A stretch of DNA of 39,150 bases from Rhodospirillaceae bacterium (GTDB lineage: Bacteria; Pseudomonadota; Alphaproteobacteria; Bin65), in the NCBI GenBank assembly GCA_009840595.1, contig VXNK01000074.1:1-39150 (forward strand), written 5' to 3'. Positions 1 through 8,147 of this stretch are shown in pieces. Below the pieces are notes generated by a model that was not told where the DNA came from, did no database searches, and saw only the letters and a list, made by a program, of their open reading frames with translations. How positions within the stretch are numbered: position 1 is the first letter of the stretch; each line of letters begins with the position of its first letter. The translations under genes were made by a program, and so were the position numbers.

Positions 1-2370
1 CCAGACCAATCGAAATCAGCCTGCGGCGAGCTGATATTCTCACACTCTGTGCTGGGCAGCGCGACACTCTTGACCAACGGTCGCCCCGGAGTGGCTCTGA
101 ATGCGATACCGGTTCACGCCATCGAGCGCATCGAAATCCTGAGCGACGGCGCCGGAGCGCTCTATCCCGGCAGCCCCGGCGGCGCGATCAACATCGTGCT
201 GCGCCACGGCTTCGAGGGCGCAACGGCCTGGGCCGGCACCGAGCGCCCGGCCCGGCCGGGCAGCGAATTCGAGAATGTCGGAGGCATGTGGGGCGGCAAG
301 GTCGGCCGCGGCCGCCTGACGTTCGGTGTCGACGGATTCCGGCAAGCCGAGATCCGCAGAAAAAACCGCCCCCACACCGCCGCTTCCTGGACCGATGGGG
401 GATCGTTCGCCGGTACTTCCGGTGTCAGCGTGGGCGGCAATACAGTGTTAATCACCGACGGGAAGGGAACCGCCACCAGAGAGGACGACGAGACGGTGGC
501 GCGTCCGCTGGGCGAATGTTCCGGCCGCGGCTATACTGGCGTACTGTCGAACCCGTTCAGCCAGCCGGGCAGCGGCTGCGGCTTTGCCTGGGCCGATATC
601 GCTTGGATCGACGATCATCCGCGCAGCGGGCTTTACAGACTGTTCGCCGAATTCGACCATCCGATCAGCAAGGGAGTTACCTTCCATGCCGCGGCCCGGT
701 TCTCACAGGGCCAGACGAAGTTTCGCTACGCGCCGTCGGTCGGTGCGATCTCCTTCGATTTTTCCGACAACCCGAGTCAGGCTCTGCAGGATTTCAGGAC
801 CGGGCTGCTCAACGGCCTCGATCTTCCCACCGGCCTCAACGCGGATAACGTCACGGCAGTGAACTTGAGGCACCGCTTCACCGCGCACGGCAACCGCGAC
901 TGGACCACCGACCTTCTCGAATACGACCTCACGGCCGGCCTGCGCGGACATCTGTGGAGCGGGATCGGCTACGACACGCATGTGCGCAGCGAGTATTCCT
1001 CCACCCGGCAACGCGGCGCATATTTCGTGAGCGAATCGCTGATCAGGGACGCCATCGTCGATGGAAGTTATTATCTCGAAGATCCGCTCAATCCGCCGGA
1101 AGCCCGGGCCGAAGCGCACCGTCAGGCGATCCGCGACACAACTCTCCGGCAGAAGCACAATGTCTCGACTTCGATCCGGAGTGCGCAGCTCGCTCTGAAC
1201 GGTCCCGGAGCCGCGCTTCCCGGCGGTCCCATGCGCTGGGCCGCCGGCCTGGAAGTGAACCATCGGGAGGAGCGCAATATCCAGACCTACCGCGGCCCCA
1301 GCGGGACTCATGACGTGAGCGACGTGGTCGGACAGGGCGGCACGTCCTATTCCGGCGAACGCCTGCGCTGGTCAGTTTTCGGCGAGCTCCGGCTGCCGGT
1401 ACACAGGGACTGGACGGTCGCGCTCGCCGCGCGTCACGACCGCTACGACGATGTCGGCCCGACCTGGTCGTACCAGGCCTCCACCGTCTGGCGCCCCCAC
1501 AAGGCCCTGTCGTTGCGCGGTTCCTGGCAGACCGGCCGGAGACCGGCGAGTCTCTCCAACCTGAACAGTCCGACTTCAGAATACTTCCCCAGGGTCTGCG
1601 ATACGAAAACATGGACCGGGCCGCTGGCGGACTGCCCGCGCAACCAACTCGATGCCGTTACCGGCGGCAACCCGGAACTGGAGCCCTCCAAGGCGCAGGC
1701 CTACACGATCGGCGCGAAGGCGACCCTTGGGCCGGCTTTCGTTTCCGCGGACTGGTTCCGGATCGAGGAATCGGAAACGCCGGGCAATCTGTCCGACCAG
1801 AAGATCGTCGATATCGACGCCAGAGGCGGGTCGCTGCCGCCCGGCGCCGCGGTGATCCGCGAGGGCACCCTCATCACCAGGATCGTCAATCCGATCGTCA
1901 ACAGCGGCGAATCCGAAACTTCGGGCGTGAACGTCCGGGCCGGCGCCAGATGGAAATTCGGCGAACTCGATACCGGCTTCGACCTGCGCTGGCTGCATGT
2001 GCTCGATCAGGAATCCAAGGTCGGCGGAATCGTGCAGCCCGGCGATTTCCCGCGCAACCGCATCCACGCTACCCTCAGCGCAGGTCCGGGGTTGCGGGGG
2101 GACGGCTGGGTCGTCGACTGGCACATTCGCGCGATCACGGAACATTCGAATATCGACAACAGCGGACGCTTCGAAACCTGGGTCGGCCACGATATCGCTC
2201 TGACCTGGCGCAACGTCATGGGCGTCCAGGACCTGGCACTGCGCGGCGGCGTGTTCAACCTGGGCGACGCAGGACCGCAGACCGACACGTCGAACCCCGG
2301 CAGTTATTTCAGCCGCTACGACGCCGTGCGCGGCCGCACCTTCTACCTGTCGCTGAAGGCGAAGTGGTAG
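1..2370 (+). CDS. TonB-dependent outer-membrane receptor, 5'-truncated by window edge
   Basis: The reading frame is open from base 1, so the true start and signal peptide lie to the left; about 789 residues are visible. The first part matches the end of a plug domain: a run of the form AIERIEILSDGAGALYP-G, then a GGAINIVL segment, which is the usual plug ending of TonB-dependent receptors. The rest is a long series of alternating hydrophobic/polar strands expected of a 22-stranded barrel, and it ends in an aromatic residue (YLSLKAKW), the outer-membrane assembly signal. Such receptors import siderophores, cobalamin, glycans or other ligands with energy from TonB-ExbBD. The substrate cannot be told. 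No TonB, ExbB or regulator is adjacent; the next gene converges on it from the right. The Cys pairs in the barrel region (for example near bases 514-576) may form loop disulfides. Confidence 0.9.
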   Translation, partial: PDQSKSACGELIFSHSVLGSATLLTNGRPGVALNAIPVHAIERIEILSDGAGALYPGSPGGAINIVLRHGFEGATAWAGTERPARPGSEFENVGGMWGGKVGRGRLTFGVDGFRQAEIRRKNRPHTAASWTDGGSFAGTSGVSVGGNTVLITDGKGTATREDDETVARPLGECSGRGYTGVLSNPFSQPGSGCGFAWADIAWIDDHPRSGLYRLFAEFDHPISKGVTFHAAARFSQGQTKFRYAPSVGAISFDFSDNPSQALQDFRTGLLNGLDLPTGLNADNVTAVNLRHRFTAHGNRDWTTDLLEYDLTAGLRGHLWSGIGYDTHVRSEYSSTRQRGAYFVSESLIRDAIVDGSYYLEDPLNPPEARAEAHRQAIRDTTLRQKHNVSTSIRSAQLALNGPGAALPGGPMRWAAGLEVNHREERNIQTYRGPSGTHDVSDVVGQGGTSYSGERLRWSVFGELRLPVHRDWTVALAARHDRYDDVGPTWSYQASTVWRPHKALSLRGSWQTGRRPASLSNLNSPTSEYFPRVCDTKTWTGPLADCPRNQLDAVTGGNPELEPSKAQAYTIGAKATLGPAFVSADWFRIEESETPGNLSDQKIVDIDARGGSLPPGAAVIREGTLITRIVNPIVNSGESETSGVNVRAGARWKFGELDTGFDLRWLHVLDQESKVGGIVQPGDFPRNRIHATLSAGPGLRGDGWVVDWHIRAITEHSNIDNSGRFETWVGHDIALTWRNVMGVQDLALRGGVFNLGDAGPQTDTSNPGSYFSRYDAVRGRTFYLSLKAKW

Positions 2371-2483
2371 CGGGGCAGGGGGCGTTCGCCCGGCCGCGGA
2401 ATTTCCAGCCGGCGCCTCCGGCTCCGGCGGCCGGCATCCCCGGGCTCAACGGGCCCGGCGGCGCGGCATGAGGCCCCCGCCTC

Positions 2484-3890
2484 CTATCCGCCCAGCCAGG
2501 GCAGCCATACCGCGAGCGCGGGGAAGATTACGATCAGCAGGGTGAGCAGCAGAGCGCAGCCCATGAAGGGCAGCGCGGCGAGGCAGATTTCGCCGAAGCG
2601 GGTCCCGGGCGGCGCGACGCCCTGCATGACGAACAGCAAGAGGCCGAAGGGCGGCGTCGTGAAGCTGATCTCCATCGCCAGCAGCATGATGACGCCGAAC
2701 CAGATCAGCTTGACCTCGGGCGCCAGACCGAAATCCAGCCCCTGCACGATCGGGAAGAAGATCGGCACCGTGAGCAGCATCATGGCGAGCTGGTCCATGA
2801 ACATGCCGAGCAGCAGCAAGATGCCGAACATCATCAGCAGCATGACGTAGGGCGAGACGTCGAAGCCCGCGACCCACTCGATGAGCGCCGCGCTCGAGCC
2901 CGAGGCCGCCAGCACGTTCGAGAACAGGGACGAGCCGAACAGGATCATCAGGGCAATCACCGTCACCCGCCCGGCGCCCCACAGGGACTTCCACATCGCG
3001 ACCGCGAAGTGCGGCCCGAAGGCCCGGGCCTGCCGGAAATCGCCGCGCAGCAGCGGCACCGCGAACAGGTAGCCGACCGCCAGCAGGATGACGCCGACCG
3101 AGCCGTAGGCGGCCGCCTCCGACGGCGTCGCCACCCCGCCCATGATCAGGCCAATGACGAAACCGATGATCGAAACCATCGGCACAACGTCGAGCAGGAA
3201 CAACGCGATACGCCGGCCCAAGGGCACGGATTCGACCTCGTAGGACGGCGCCGCCTCGGGATCGAGGGTCGCCCGGACGAAGATCAGGATGGCGTAGAAG
3301 ACCGCCAACAGCAGGCCGGGCACGACGCCGGCGATCAGCAGCCTGCCGATATCGATCTCCGCCAGCGTGCCGAGCAGCACCGCGAGCGCCGACGGCGGGA
3401 TCAGCATGGCGAGGCCGCCGGTGCCCAGGATCGGGCCGATCGACATGCTCTTCTTGTAGCCGCGCCGGGTCATTTCCGGCACCATCAGTGTGCCGAGCAG
3501 GGCGGTAGAACCCATCGACGAGCCGGAAAGCGTGGCGAACGCCGTGCCGCCCGCCACAGTGACGTAGGACAGGCGCGCCGGCACCCGGCCCATCAGCTTC
3601 TCGACGGCGTTGAACATCCGGTTGGCGAGGCCGGTATGGAAGAACAGCTCGCCCATGAGCAGGAACATCGGAATCGGCACGATAGCGAAAATCGCCATGT
3701 TGCCGAACGCGTTGTCGACATGCTGGCCGATGGCCGACTGGACCCGGGTATCGAAATCGCCGAACCGGCCGAAGATGAAGAAGGCGGCGACCGTGTTGAC
3801 CGCGATGAAGGCGAGGCCGACCGGCAGGCCGGCGAACATCAGGAACAGGATGGAGCCGAACAGCGCCAGAAGGATCCAGTACCACTCCAT
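2484..3890 (-). CDS. dctM: TRAP transporter large permease (DctM)
   Basis: This 468-residue protein is almost wholly hydrophobic, with about a dozen predicted membrane segments and the family length of DctM/SiaM large subunits. It starts with MEWYWILLALFGSILFLMFAGLPVGLAF, a typical DctM N-terminus, and contains the conserved GSS-rich loop (AFATLSGSSMGSTALLG) that belongs to the Na+-coupled transport core. It would carry a carboxylate-type solute across the inner membrane together with DctQ, fed by the periplasmic DctP. Its ATG follows the TAG of dctQ with no gap at all, so the two are almost certainly translationally coupled. It is the last gene of the operon and converges on the TonB receptor gene. 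Confidence 0.95.
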   Translation of the reverse strand: MEWYWILLALFGSILFLMFAGLPVGLAFIAVNTVAAFFIFGRFGDFDTRVQSAIGQHVDNAFGNMAIFAIVPIPMFLLMGELFFHTGLANRMFNAVEKLMGRVPARLSYVTVAGGTAFATLSGSSMGSTALLGTLMVPEMTRRGYKKSMSIGPILGTGGLAMLIPPSALAVLLGTLAEIDIGRLLIAGVVPGLLLAVFYAILIFVRATLDPEAAPSYEVESVPLGRRIALFLLDVVPMVSIIGFVIGLIMGGVATPSEAAAYGSVGVILLAVGYLFAVPLLRGDFRQARAFGPHFAVAMWKSLWGAGRVTVIALMILFGSSLFSNVLAASGSSAALIEWVAGFDVSPYVMLLMMFGILLLLGMFMDQLAMMLLTVPIFFPIVQGLDFGLAPEVKLIWFGVIMLLAMEISFTTPPFGLLLFVMQGVAPPGTRFGEICLAALPFMGCALLLTLLIVIFPALAVWLPWLGG

Positions 3891-4463
3891 CTAGCGGGCT
3901 TCCGTCAGGCTGCGCCGGGTTTCCTCGAGTTCCACCCGGTCGCTGCCGACGCCGGCTTCGCCGCTGTGCATGGTGTTCCGGCCGAACACGAAGCGGACGA
4001 ACTCGATCGCCATGAACAGGAAGCCGACCGGATAGGCGACGGTAACCGTCCACAGCCGCATGCCGCGATCGTCGCGGAGTTCGTCGAAGGCGAGCGGATC
4101 TTCGACATGCTCGATGAAAATGCCCCAGGTGTACCAGACCCAGATCAGGCAGATTGCGGCGCACAGCGCGGCGATGCCGCGGGACAGCACCGCCCGGCCG
4201 CCCTCCGGCACGGCGGCGGTCAGCAGTTCGATATAGACATGCCCCCGGGTCCGAACGAGCCAGGGAGACCCCAGAAAAAGGATGTAGAGGAATCCGTACT
4301 CGATCAGCGTGAAGACGAACTGGTTGTAGGCCCAGCCCGCAGTGCGGAAGATCGTCATGTAGACGATCGCCAGCATGATGAAGCCGATATAGAGCGCGGC
4401 CAGCGCCATCATGGACCAGAGCAGGCCGGCCCAGGCTCTATCGACGACGCGCAGGAAGGTCAT
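3891..4463 (-). CDS. dctQ: TRAP transporter small permease (DctQ)
   Basis: A 190-residue protein with four predicted membrane segments, the usual size and topology of DctQ small subunits. The start at 4463 (MTFLRVVDRAWAGLLW) is preferred over an in-frame start at 4505, because the extra 14 residues are arginine-rich and unlike the family. It pairs with DctM, the adjoining gene. It lies 172 bases after dctP; that gap contains a GC-rich inverted repeat (arms 4553-4559 and 4573-4579), which could lower read-through from the highly expressed binding-protein gene, as is common after solute-binding protein genes. Confidence 0.9.
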   Translation of the reverse strand: MTFLRVVDRAWAGLLWSMMALAALYIGFIMLAIVYMTIFRTAGWAYNQFVFTLIEYGFLYILFLGSPWLVRTRGHVYIELLTAAVPEGGRAVLSRGIAALCAAICLIWVWYTWGIFIEHVEDPLAFDELRDDRGMRLWTVTVAYPVGFLFMAIEFVRFVFGRNTMHSGEAGVGSDRVELEETRRSLTEAR

Positions 4464-4635
4464 CGGGTTTCCACGGCGCGAAAGGCGGCGGCCGGCGCTG
4501 CACACGCGGGCGGAAAGACTGCCGCGCAGCGGCGGCGCACCGGCAAGGAAGCGGCGGCGGTCCGGTTGCCGGCGCCGCCGTCCCCTGCCATCGGACAGTG
4601 CCCCCTAAGTCGGGGAAGCGGCTATCCGGGCCGGT

Positions 4636-5646
4636 CTATTGCTGCTGCCAGAGCTTTCGCAGCTTTGCGACATGGCCGGTCGGGCGCTTGGCCTTTTTCA
4701 GACGGTCGATCATGCGCGCATAGGCCGAATCGATCGCCAGCTTCGAATAGACCGCGGCCGCCGGCACGGTGTGGAACTTCATGCCTTCCCTGGCCAGCGT
4801 CGCCCGCTCCTTCTTCGATTCCTCGAGAAGGACCTTGCGCACCGCGAGTTCGTTGGCGATCACCATGTCCTGGATCAGCTTCTGGAGGCCGGCGTCGAGG
4901 CTGGTCCACTTCTTCAGGTTCATGAACCAGCCCATATCGGTGTGGTAGAATTCCGGCTCCACCGCATGGCGCAGGAACTTGTCCCATTTCAGGCCTTTCA
5001 GGCCGATGGTGGCCCACGCAGCGGCGTTCACCACGCCTTTCTCCAATGCGGAATAGACCTGCGTTGCCGGCAACGGATGCGTCGTCGCGTTCATGGCACG
5101 GAAAAACGCGCCGTAGATCGGGTTGTCGCGCAGCTTCACGCCGGCAAGGTCCAGCATGCCCTTGTCGTTGAATTTGGGTGCTTTCTCCATGTAAATGCGG
5201 AAGCGCCCGCCCGAAGACGTCCAGCCGAGATTTTTCACGCCGAAATACTTTTGCTGAAGCTCGTCCAGCATGGCGAGGCCGCCATTGGCGCGGACGGTCG
5301 CCGGGTCGGAGGCGGACGTCGACACCGCCTCGTTCTCCGGAACCGCGCGGGCGAAGAAGGCGTAGGGCGTGCACATCAGATCGACCCGGCCCTTGCGGAC
5401 GGCGGGCGGCTGCTGGAACATCTTGATCGAGTTAAACGGCAGCGCGTTGATCGCGAGCTTGCCTTTGGCCGCCTTGGTGATGTCGGCGGCGAGCTGCTTG
5501 CACTGCTTGGTATAGATAAGGAAATCCGGGAACGGGTAGACCAGATTCAGCTTCACCTGGGCAGACGCTCCGGTCGCGCCGGCCAAAAGCATGGCCGTCA
5601 TTCCGGCAGCGGCCAGAAGCGTTCCGGCGGGTTTGGTTCTCGGCAT
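4636..5646 (-). CDS. dctP: TRAP transporter solute-binding protein (DctP)
   Basis: A 336-residue DctP-family periplasmic binding protein. The start at 5646 is chosen because a GGGAGGAAG Shine-Dalgarno lies just upstream and the protein then begins with a clean Sec signal peptide (MPRTKPAGTLL, a hydrophobic core, and cleavage near ASA-Q at about residue 30). The mature part carries the DctP fold landmarks, including a segment of the GVKLRDNPIYGAFFRAM type in the place of the family's conserved ligand-contact region, and a long C-terminal helix. It delivers a solute, probably an organic acid, to DctQM encoded downstream. A GntR/FCD regulator lies 141 bases upstream on the same strand and probably controls the operon. 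The ligand is unknown. Confidence 0.93.
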   Translation of the reverse strand: MPRTKPAGTLLAAAGMTAMLLAGATGASAQVKLNLVYPFPDFLIYTKQCKQLAADITKAAKGKLAINALPFNSIKMFQQPPAVRKGRVDLMCTPYAFFARAVPENEAVSTSASDPATVRANGGLAMLDELQQKYFGVKNLGWTSSGGRFRIYMEKAPKFNDKGMLDLAGVKLRDNPIYGAFFRAMNATTHPLPATQVYSALEKGVVNAAAWATIGLKGLKWDKFLRHAVEPEFYHTDMGWFMNLKKWTSLDAGLQKLIQDMVIANELAVRKVLLEESKKERATLAREGMKFHTVPAAAVYSKLAIDSAYARMIDRLKKAKRPTGHVAKLRKLWQQQ

Positions 5647-5787
5647 GATCGGCTTCCTCCCTTTCCGATTGATGCCGGCAATCATCCCACAACAGGCCAA
5701 TGCGGAACAGGGCGATTCGGCTACGACGGCGCGTAGCGGAACCGGCGCCGCGGCCCTCGGGAGCCTGTCAGAGACGCTGGAAGGAGG

Positions 5788-6480
5788 TCAGTAGTAGCTG
5801 TCCGGCCCGTCGTCGGCCTTGTACTGTTGAAGCGCGGCCAGCAACGTGTTCTTCGCCGTGGTCAGGAGCGTGCGCATCGCCTTCGCGGCGTTTTCGGCAT
5901 CGCGCAGGCGCACCGCCTCCAGGATCTGTTCCTGGGCCGCGATCAGCCCCGTCCGGGTTTTCCAGTCGTCGAAATTTTCGCTGCGGACGAACTGGGCATG
6001 GCCTTCGATCTGGGAGATCGCCGCCGCGAGACGGGGGTTCCCCGCCATCGCGAACAGCCGGTTGCGGAACTCCTGGCTCGCCTGCACGAAGGCGATGTTG
6101 TCGGAATCGGTCAGGCACTGCTTCTCGGTCTGGATCGCCACATGCATGCCGGTGACGCCCTCGTGGTCGGCGTTGCGCGCCGCCAGGCCGGCGGCGTAGG
6201 GCTCGAGCAGGTAGCGCAATTCGAAAATGTCGTTCAGATCGTCGATCTGAAGGTCCGGCACCCGGAAGCCGCCATGGGGCATCGACGACAGCAGCCCCTC
6301 GCGGCTGAGCAGGCCCAGCGCTTCGCGCACCGGCGTCCGCGACACGCCCAGCGCTTCGGCAATGCCGATCTCGGTCAGGCGCTGGTTCGGCCGGTATTCG
6401 CCGGCGCGCAACGCGGTCCGCAGGCGTTCGTAAACCTGCTGGCGCAAGGACTGCGGGCGCTGCAATGCTTCGATAGGCAT
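5788..6480 (-). CDS. GntR-family transcriptional regulator, FCD (FadR) subfamily
   Basis: About 230 residues. The N-terminal winged helix-turn-helix (SLRQQVYERLRTALRAG ... EALGVSRTPVREAL) is the standard GntR DNA-binding domain. The C-terminal half is an alpha-helical FCD ligand domain with the expected histidine/aspartate-bearing helices. FCD regulators usually bind organic acids and repress catabolic or transport genes, which fits its position just upstream of the dctPQM operon on the same strand and divergent from an MFS transporter. The start is uncertain: ATG at 6480 gives an ordinary N-terminus, while an in-frame TTG at 6504 would add eight residues but would run over the palindrome at 6486-6498. 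Neither has a good Shine-Dalgarno. I prefer 6480. Confidence 0.92.
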   Translation of the reverse strand: MPIEALQRPQSLRQQVYERLRTALRAGEYRPNQRLTEIGIAEALGVSRTPVREALGLLSREGLLSSMPHGGFRVPDLQIDDLNDIFELRYLLEPYAAGLAARNADHEGVTGMHVAIQTEKQCLTDSDNIAFVQASQEFRNRLFAMAGNPRLAAAISQIEGHAQFVRSENFDDWKTRTGLIAAQEQILEAVRLRDAENAAKAMRTLLTTAKNTLLAALQQYKADDGPDSYY

Positions 6481-6485
6481 GGGTT

Positions 6486-6498
6486 GAATACAGTATTC
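6486..6498. promoter_or_regulatory. Perfect 13-bp palindrome, probable GntR operator
   Basis: GAATAC-A-GTATTC is a perfect inverted repeat around a central A, lying 6 bases before the ATG of the GntR gene in the divergent intergenic region. GntR/FCD regulators bind short palindromes of this size next to their own gene. Autoregulation by this site is inference. Confidence 0.5.
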
Positions 6499-6835
6499 TT
6501 TCAAGGACCCGTCAACGGATTTTTTCGATATTTTCTTTGTGTTCTTTATATATTCCCGCTATGGTCCCGATCTATGGGCGATGCGGGAGGCAGACGGCTT
6601 CTGCGACGGCGGCCGGGACAGGGAAATCGGCCGTCCGAAGGCGGGCTCCGATGGCGGCCTTCGCCCTCTCCCGGCTCTCTCCCGGACGCTGCCGCGGCGC
6701 GATCATGCGCCTGCCGGGACAAGACCATGCGCCCGCCGGGACGAGGCGGCGAATTGCCCGCCGCCCGTTTGCCGTTATGTAGCGCGCAGGCGGCCGACTT
6801 TCGCGGCAGCGCTGCTTATCGGGTCGACAGTCTCC
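6499..6835. other. Divergent intergenic region with AT-rich promoter stretch
   Basis: This stretch separates the GntR gene (minus) from the MFS gene (plus). Bases about 6519-6553 are strikingly A+T-rich for this genome and include a TATATATT run, a likely promoter zone. The remaining 280 bases are GC-rich. A frame in phase with the MFS gene is open here from 6539, but its translation is Arg/Pro-rich and low in hydrophobic residues, so I treat it as untranslated leader. Confidence 0.45.
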
Positions 6836-8059
6836 ATGCCAAAATTCGCCCCCCTTACCGTACCCCTGTGGCTGCTGCTCACCTGCGGCTGCCTGATCGG
6901 CGCCATCAGCTTCGGCGCGCGCTCCGGCCTGGGCCTCTACATGAACGACATCAGCGTGTCGTTCTTCGACAACCAGACCGCGATCCTCAGCCTGTCCCTG
7001 GCGATTCAGCACCTGGTCTGGGGCGCCGCGGCGCCGTTCGCGGGAACCTTCGCCGACAAGTTCGGCGCCGGAAAATCGCTTGCGCTCGGCACGATCGTTT
7101 ACGCCGCAGGCATGGCGCTGATTCCGCATTCCACGGCGCCGATCGCGATGCATGTCACGGCGGGCGTGCTGATCGGCGTCGGCGTCGCCTTTGCCTCCTT
7201 CTCCATCGTCGTCGCCACGTTCGGCCGCAAGGTCACGCCCGAACGGCGCTCGCTCGCCTTCGGCGTCGGCATCGCCTCCGGCTCGGTCGGCCAGCTGGTG
7301 CTGGTTCCGCTCACCGCCTATCTGATCGGCGCCTACGGCTGGCAGGTTTCGCTCTACATCCTGGCGGCCCTCCTGCTGGCCATCGTCCCGCTGTCGCTCG
7401 CCGTGACCGGCAAGGGCGAGCCGGAAGCCGGCCAGCCGGACCAGACCGCCCGCGAGGCGTTCGCCGAAGCCCTGGGCTATCGCAGCTACCTGCTGCTGTG
7501 CGCCGGCTTCTTCGTGTGCGGCTTTCACGTCGCGTTCATACAGTCCCACCTGCCCAAGCATCTCCAGGACGCCGATCTGCCCCTGTGGCTGGGCGGCGTG
7601 TCCCTGAGCCTGGTCGCCCTGTTCAACCTGGTCGGGACGTTCGGCGCCGGCTGGCTGGGCGGCAAATACAGCAAGCGCAGCACCCTTTCCGCGATTTACT
7701 TTCTGCGCGCCATCACGATCGCCGTCTTTATCCTGACGCCGCTCTCGGTCTGGTCGGTCTGTATTTTCTCTGCGGTCCTGGGCCTGCTCTGGCTGTCGAC
7801 CGTGCCGCTGACCACGGGCCTGGTCGCGCAGTTCTTCGGAATGCAATACATGGCCGGCCTGTTCGGCGTCGTGTTTTTCGGCCACCAGCTCGGCGGGTTC
7901 CTCGGCGTCTGGCTGGGCGGCATCCTGTACGATTCCACCGGCAGCTACGAGACCGTCTGGTGGATGGGCGCGGCGCTCGGCATTTTCGCCGGCCTGATCC
8001 ATCTGCCGATCAGGGAGGTTCCCGTGCCGAGACTGGCGCGCGCCGCGGCGGCGTCCTGA
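6836..8059 (+). CDS. Major facilitator superfamily transporter
   Basis: The 407-residue protein has about 12 hydrophobic segments and the MFS loop 2-3 signature (GTFADKFGAGKSLALG, a variant of GxxxDRxGRR). The start at 6836 (MPKFAPLTVPLWLLL) puts the first membrane helix at the N-terminus; an upstream in-frame start would add 99 residues without membrane character. Two six-helix halves are separated by a charged loop around residue 200 (GKGEPEAGQPDQTARE). The repeated loop motif in the second half reads GAGWLGGKYSKR. The substrate is not evident. It is divergent from the GntR gene, which may control both it and the TRAP operon. It ends 38 bases before a strong hairpin terminator. Confidence 0.92.
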   Translation: MPKFAPLTVPLWLLLTCGCLIGAISFGARSGLGLYMNDISVSFFDNQTAILSLSLAIQHLVWGAAAPFAGTFADKFGAGKSLALGTIVYAAGMALIPHSTAPIAMHVTAGVLIGVGVAFASFSIVVATFGRKVTPERRSLAFGVGIASGSVGQLVLVPLTAYLIGAYGWQVSLYILAALLLAIVPLSLAVTGKGEPEAGQPDQTAREAFAEALGYRSYLLLCAGFFVCGFHVAFIQSHLPKHLQDADLPLWLGGVSLSLVALFNLVGTFGAGWLGGKYSKRSTLSAIYFLRAITIAVFILTPLSVWSVCIFSAVLGLLWLSTVPLTTGLVAQFFGMQYMAGLFGVVFFGHQLGGFLGVWLGGILYDSTGSYETVWWMGAALGIFAGLIHLPIREVPVPRLARAAAAS

Positions 8060-8097
8060 TCCGCTTTTCCGGACGCAGGACAGCGGCCGCAAAAGAA

Positions 8098-8125
8098 AAG
8101 CCCCGGTTCCGAAGAACCGGGGCTT
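8098..8125. terminator. Bidirectional rho-independent terminator
   Basis: A perfect 12-bp stem (8098-8109 pairing with 8114-8125) closes a CGAA tetraloop. It stands between the ends of the convergent MFS and binding-protein genes. On the minus strand the stem is followed by a T-rich tail (8091-8097), so it should terminate the binding-protein transcript well; on the plus strand the tail is weaker. Confidence 0.85.
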
Positions 8126-8147
8126 CGATTTCCGGACGGGCCGGCGG

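Noticed and set aside
2446..4164. A second long minus-strand frame overlapping dctM out of phase
   Set aside because: Arg/Ala/His-rich shadow of dctM/dctQ; the DctM frame carries all family motifs.
3009..4925. A 638-codon open frame on the plus strand opposite the dctM/dctQ genes
   Set aside because: Its translation is Arg/Asp/Gln/His-rich with no hydrophobic core or family motif, typical of the antisense of a high-GC membrane-protein gene.
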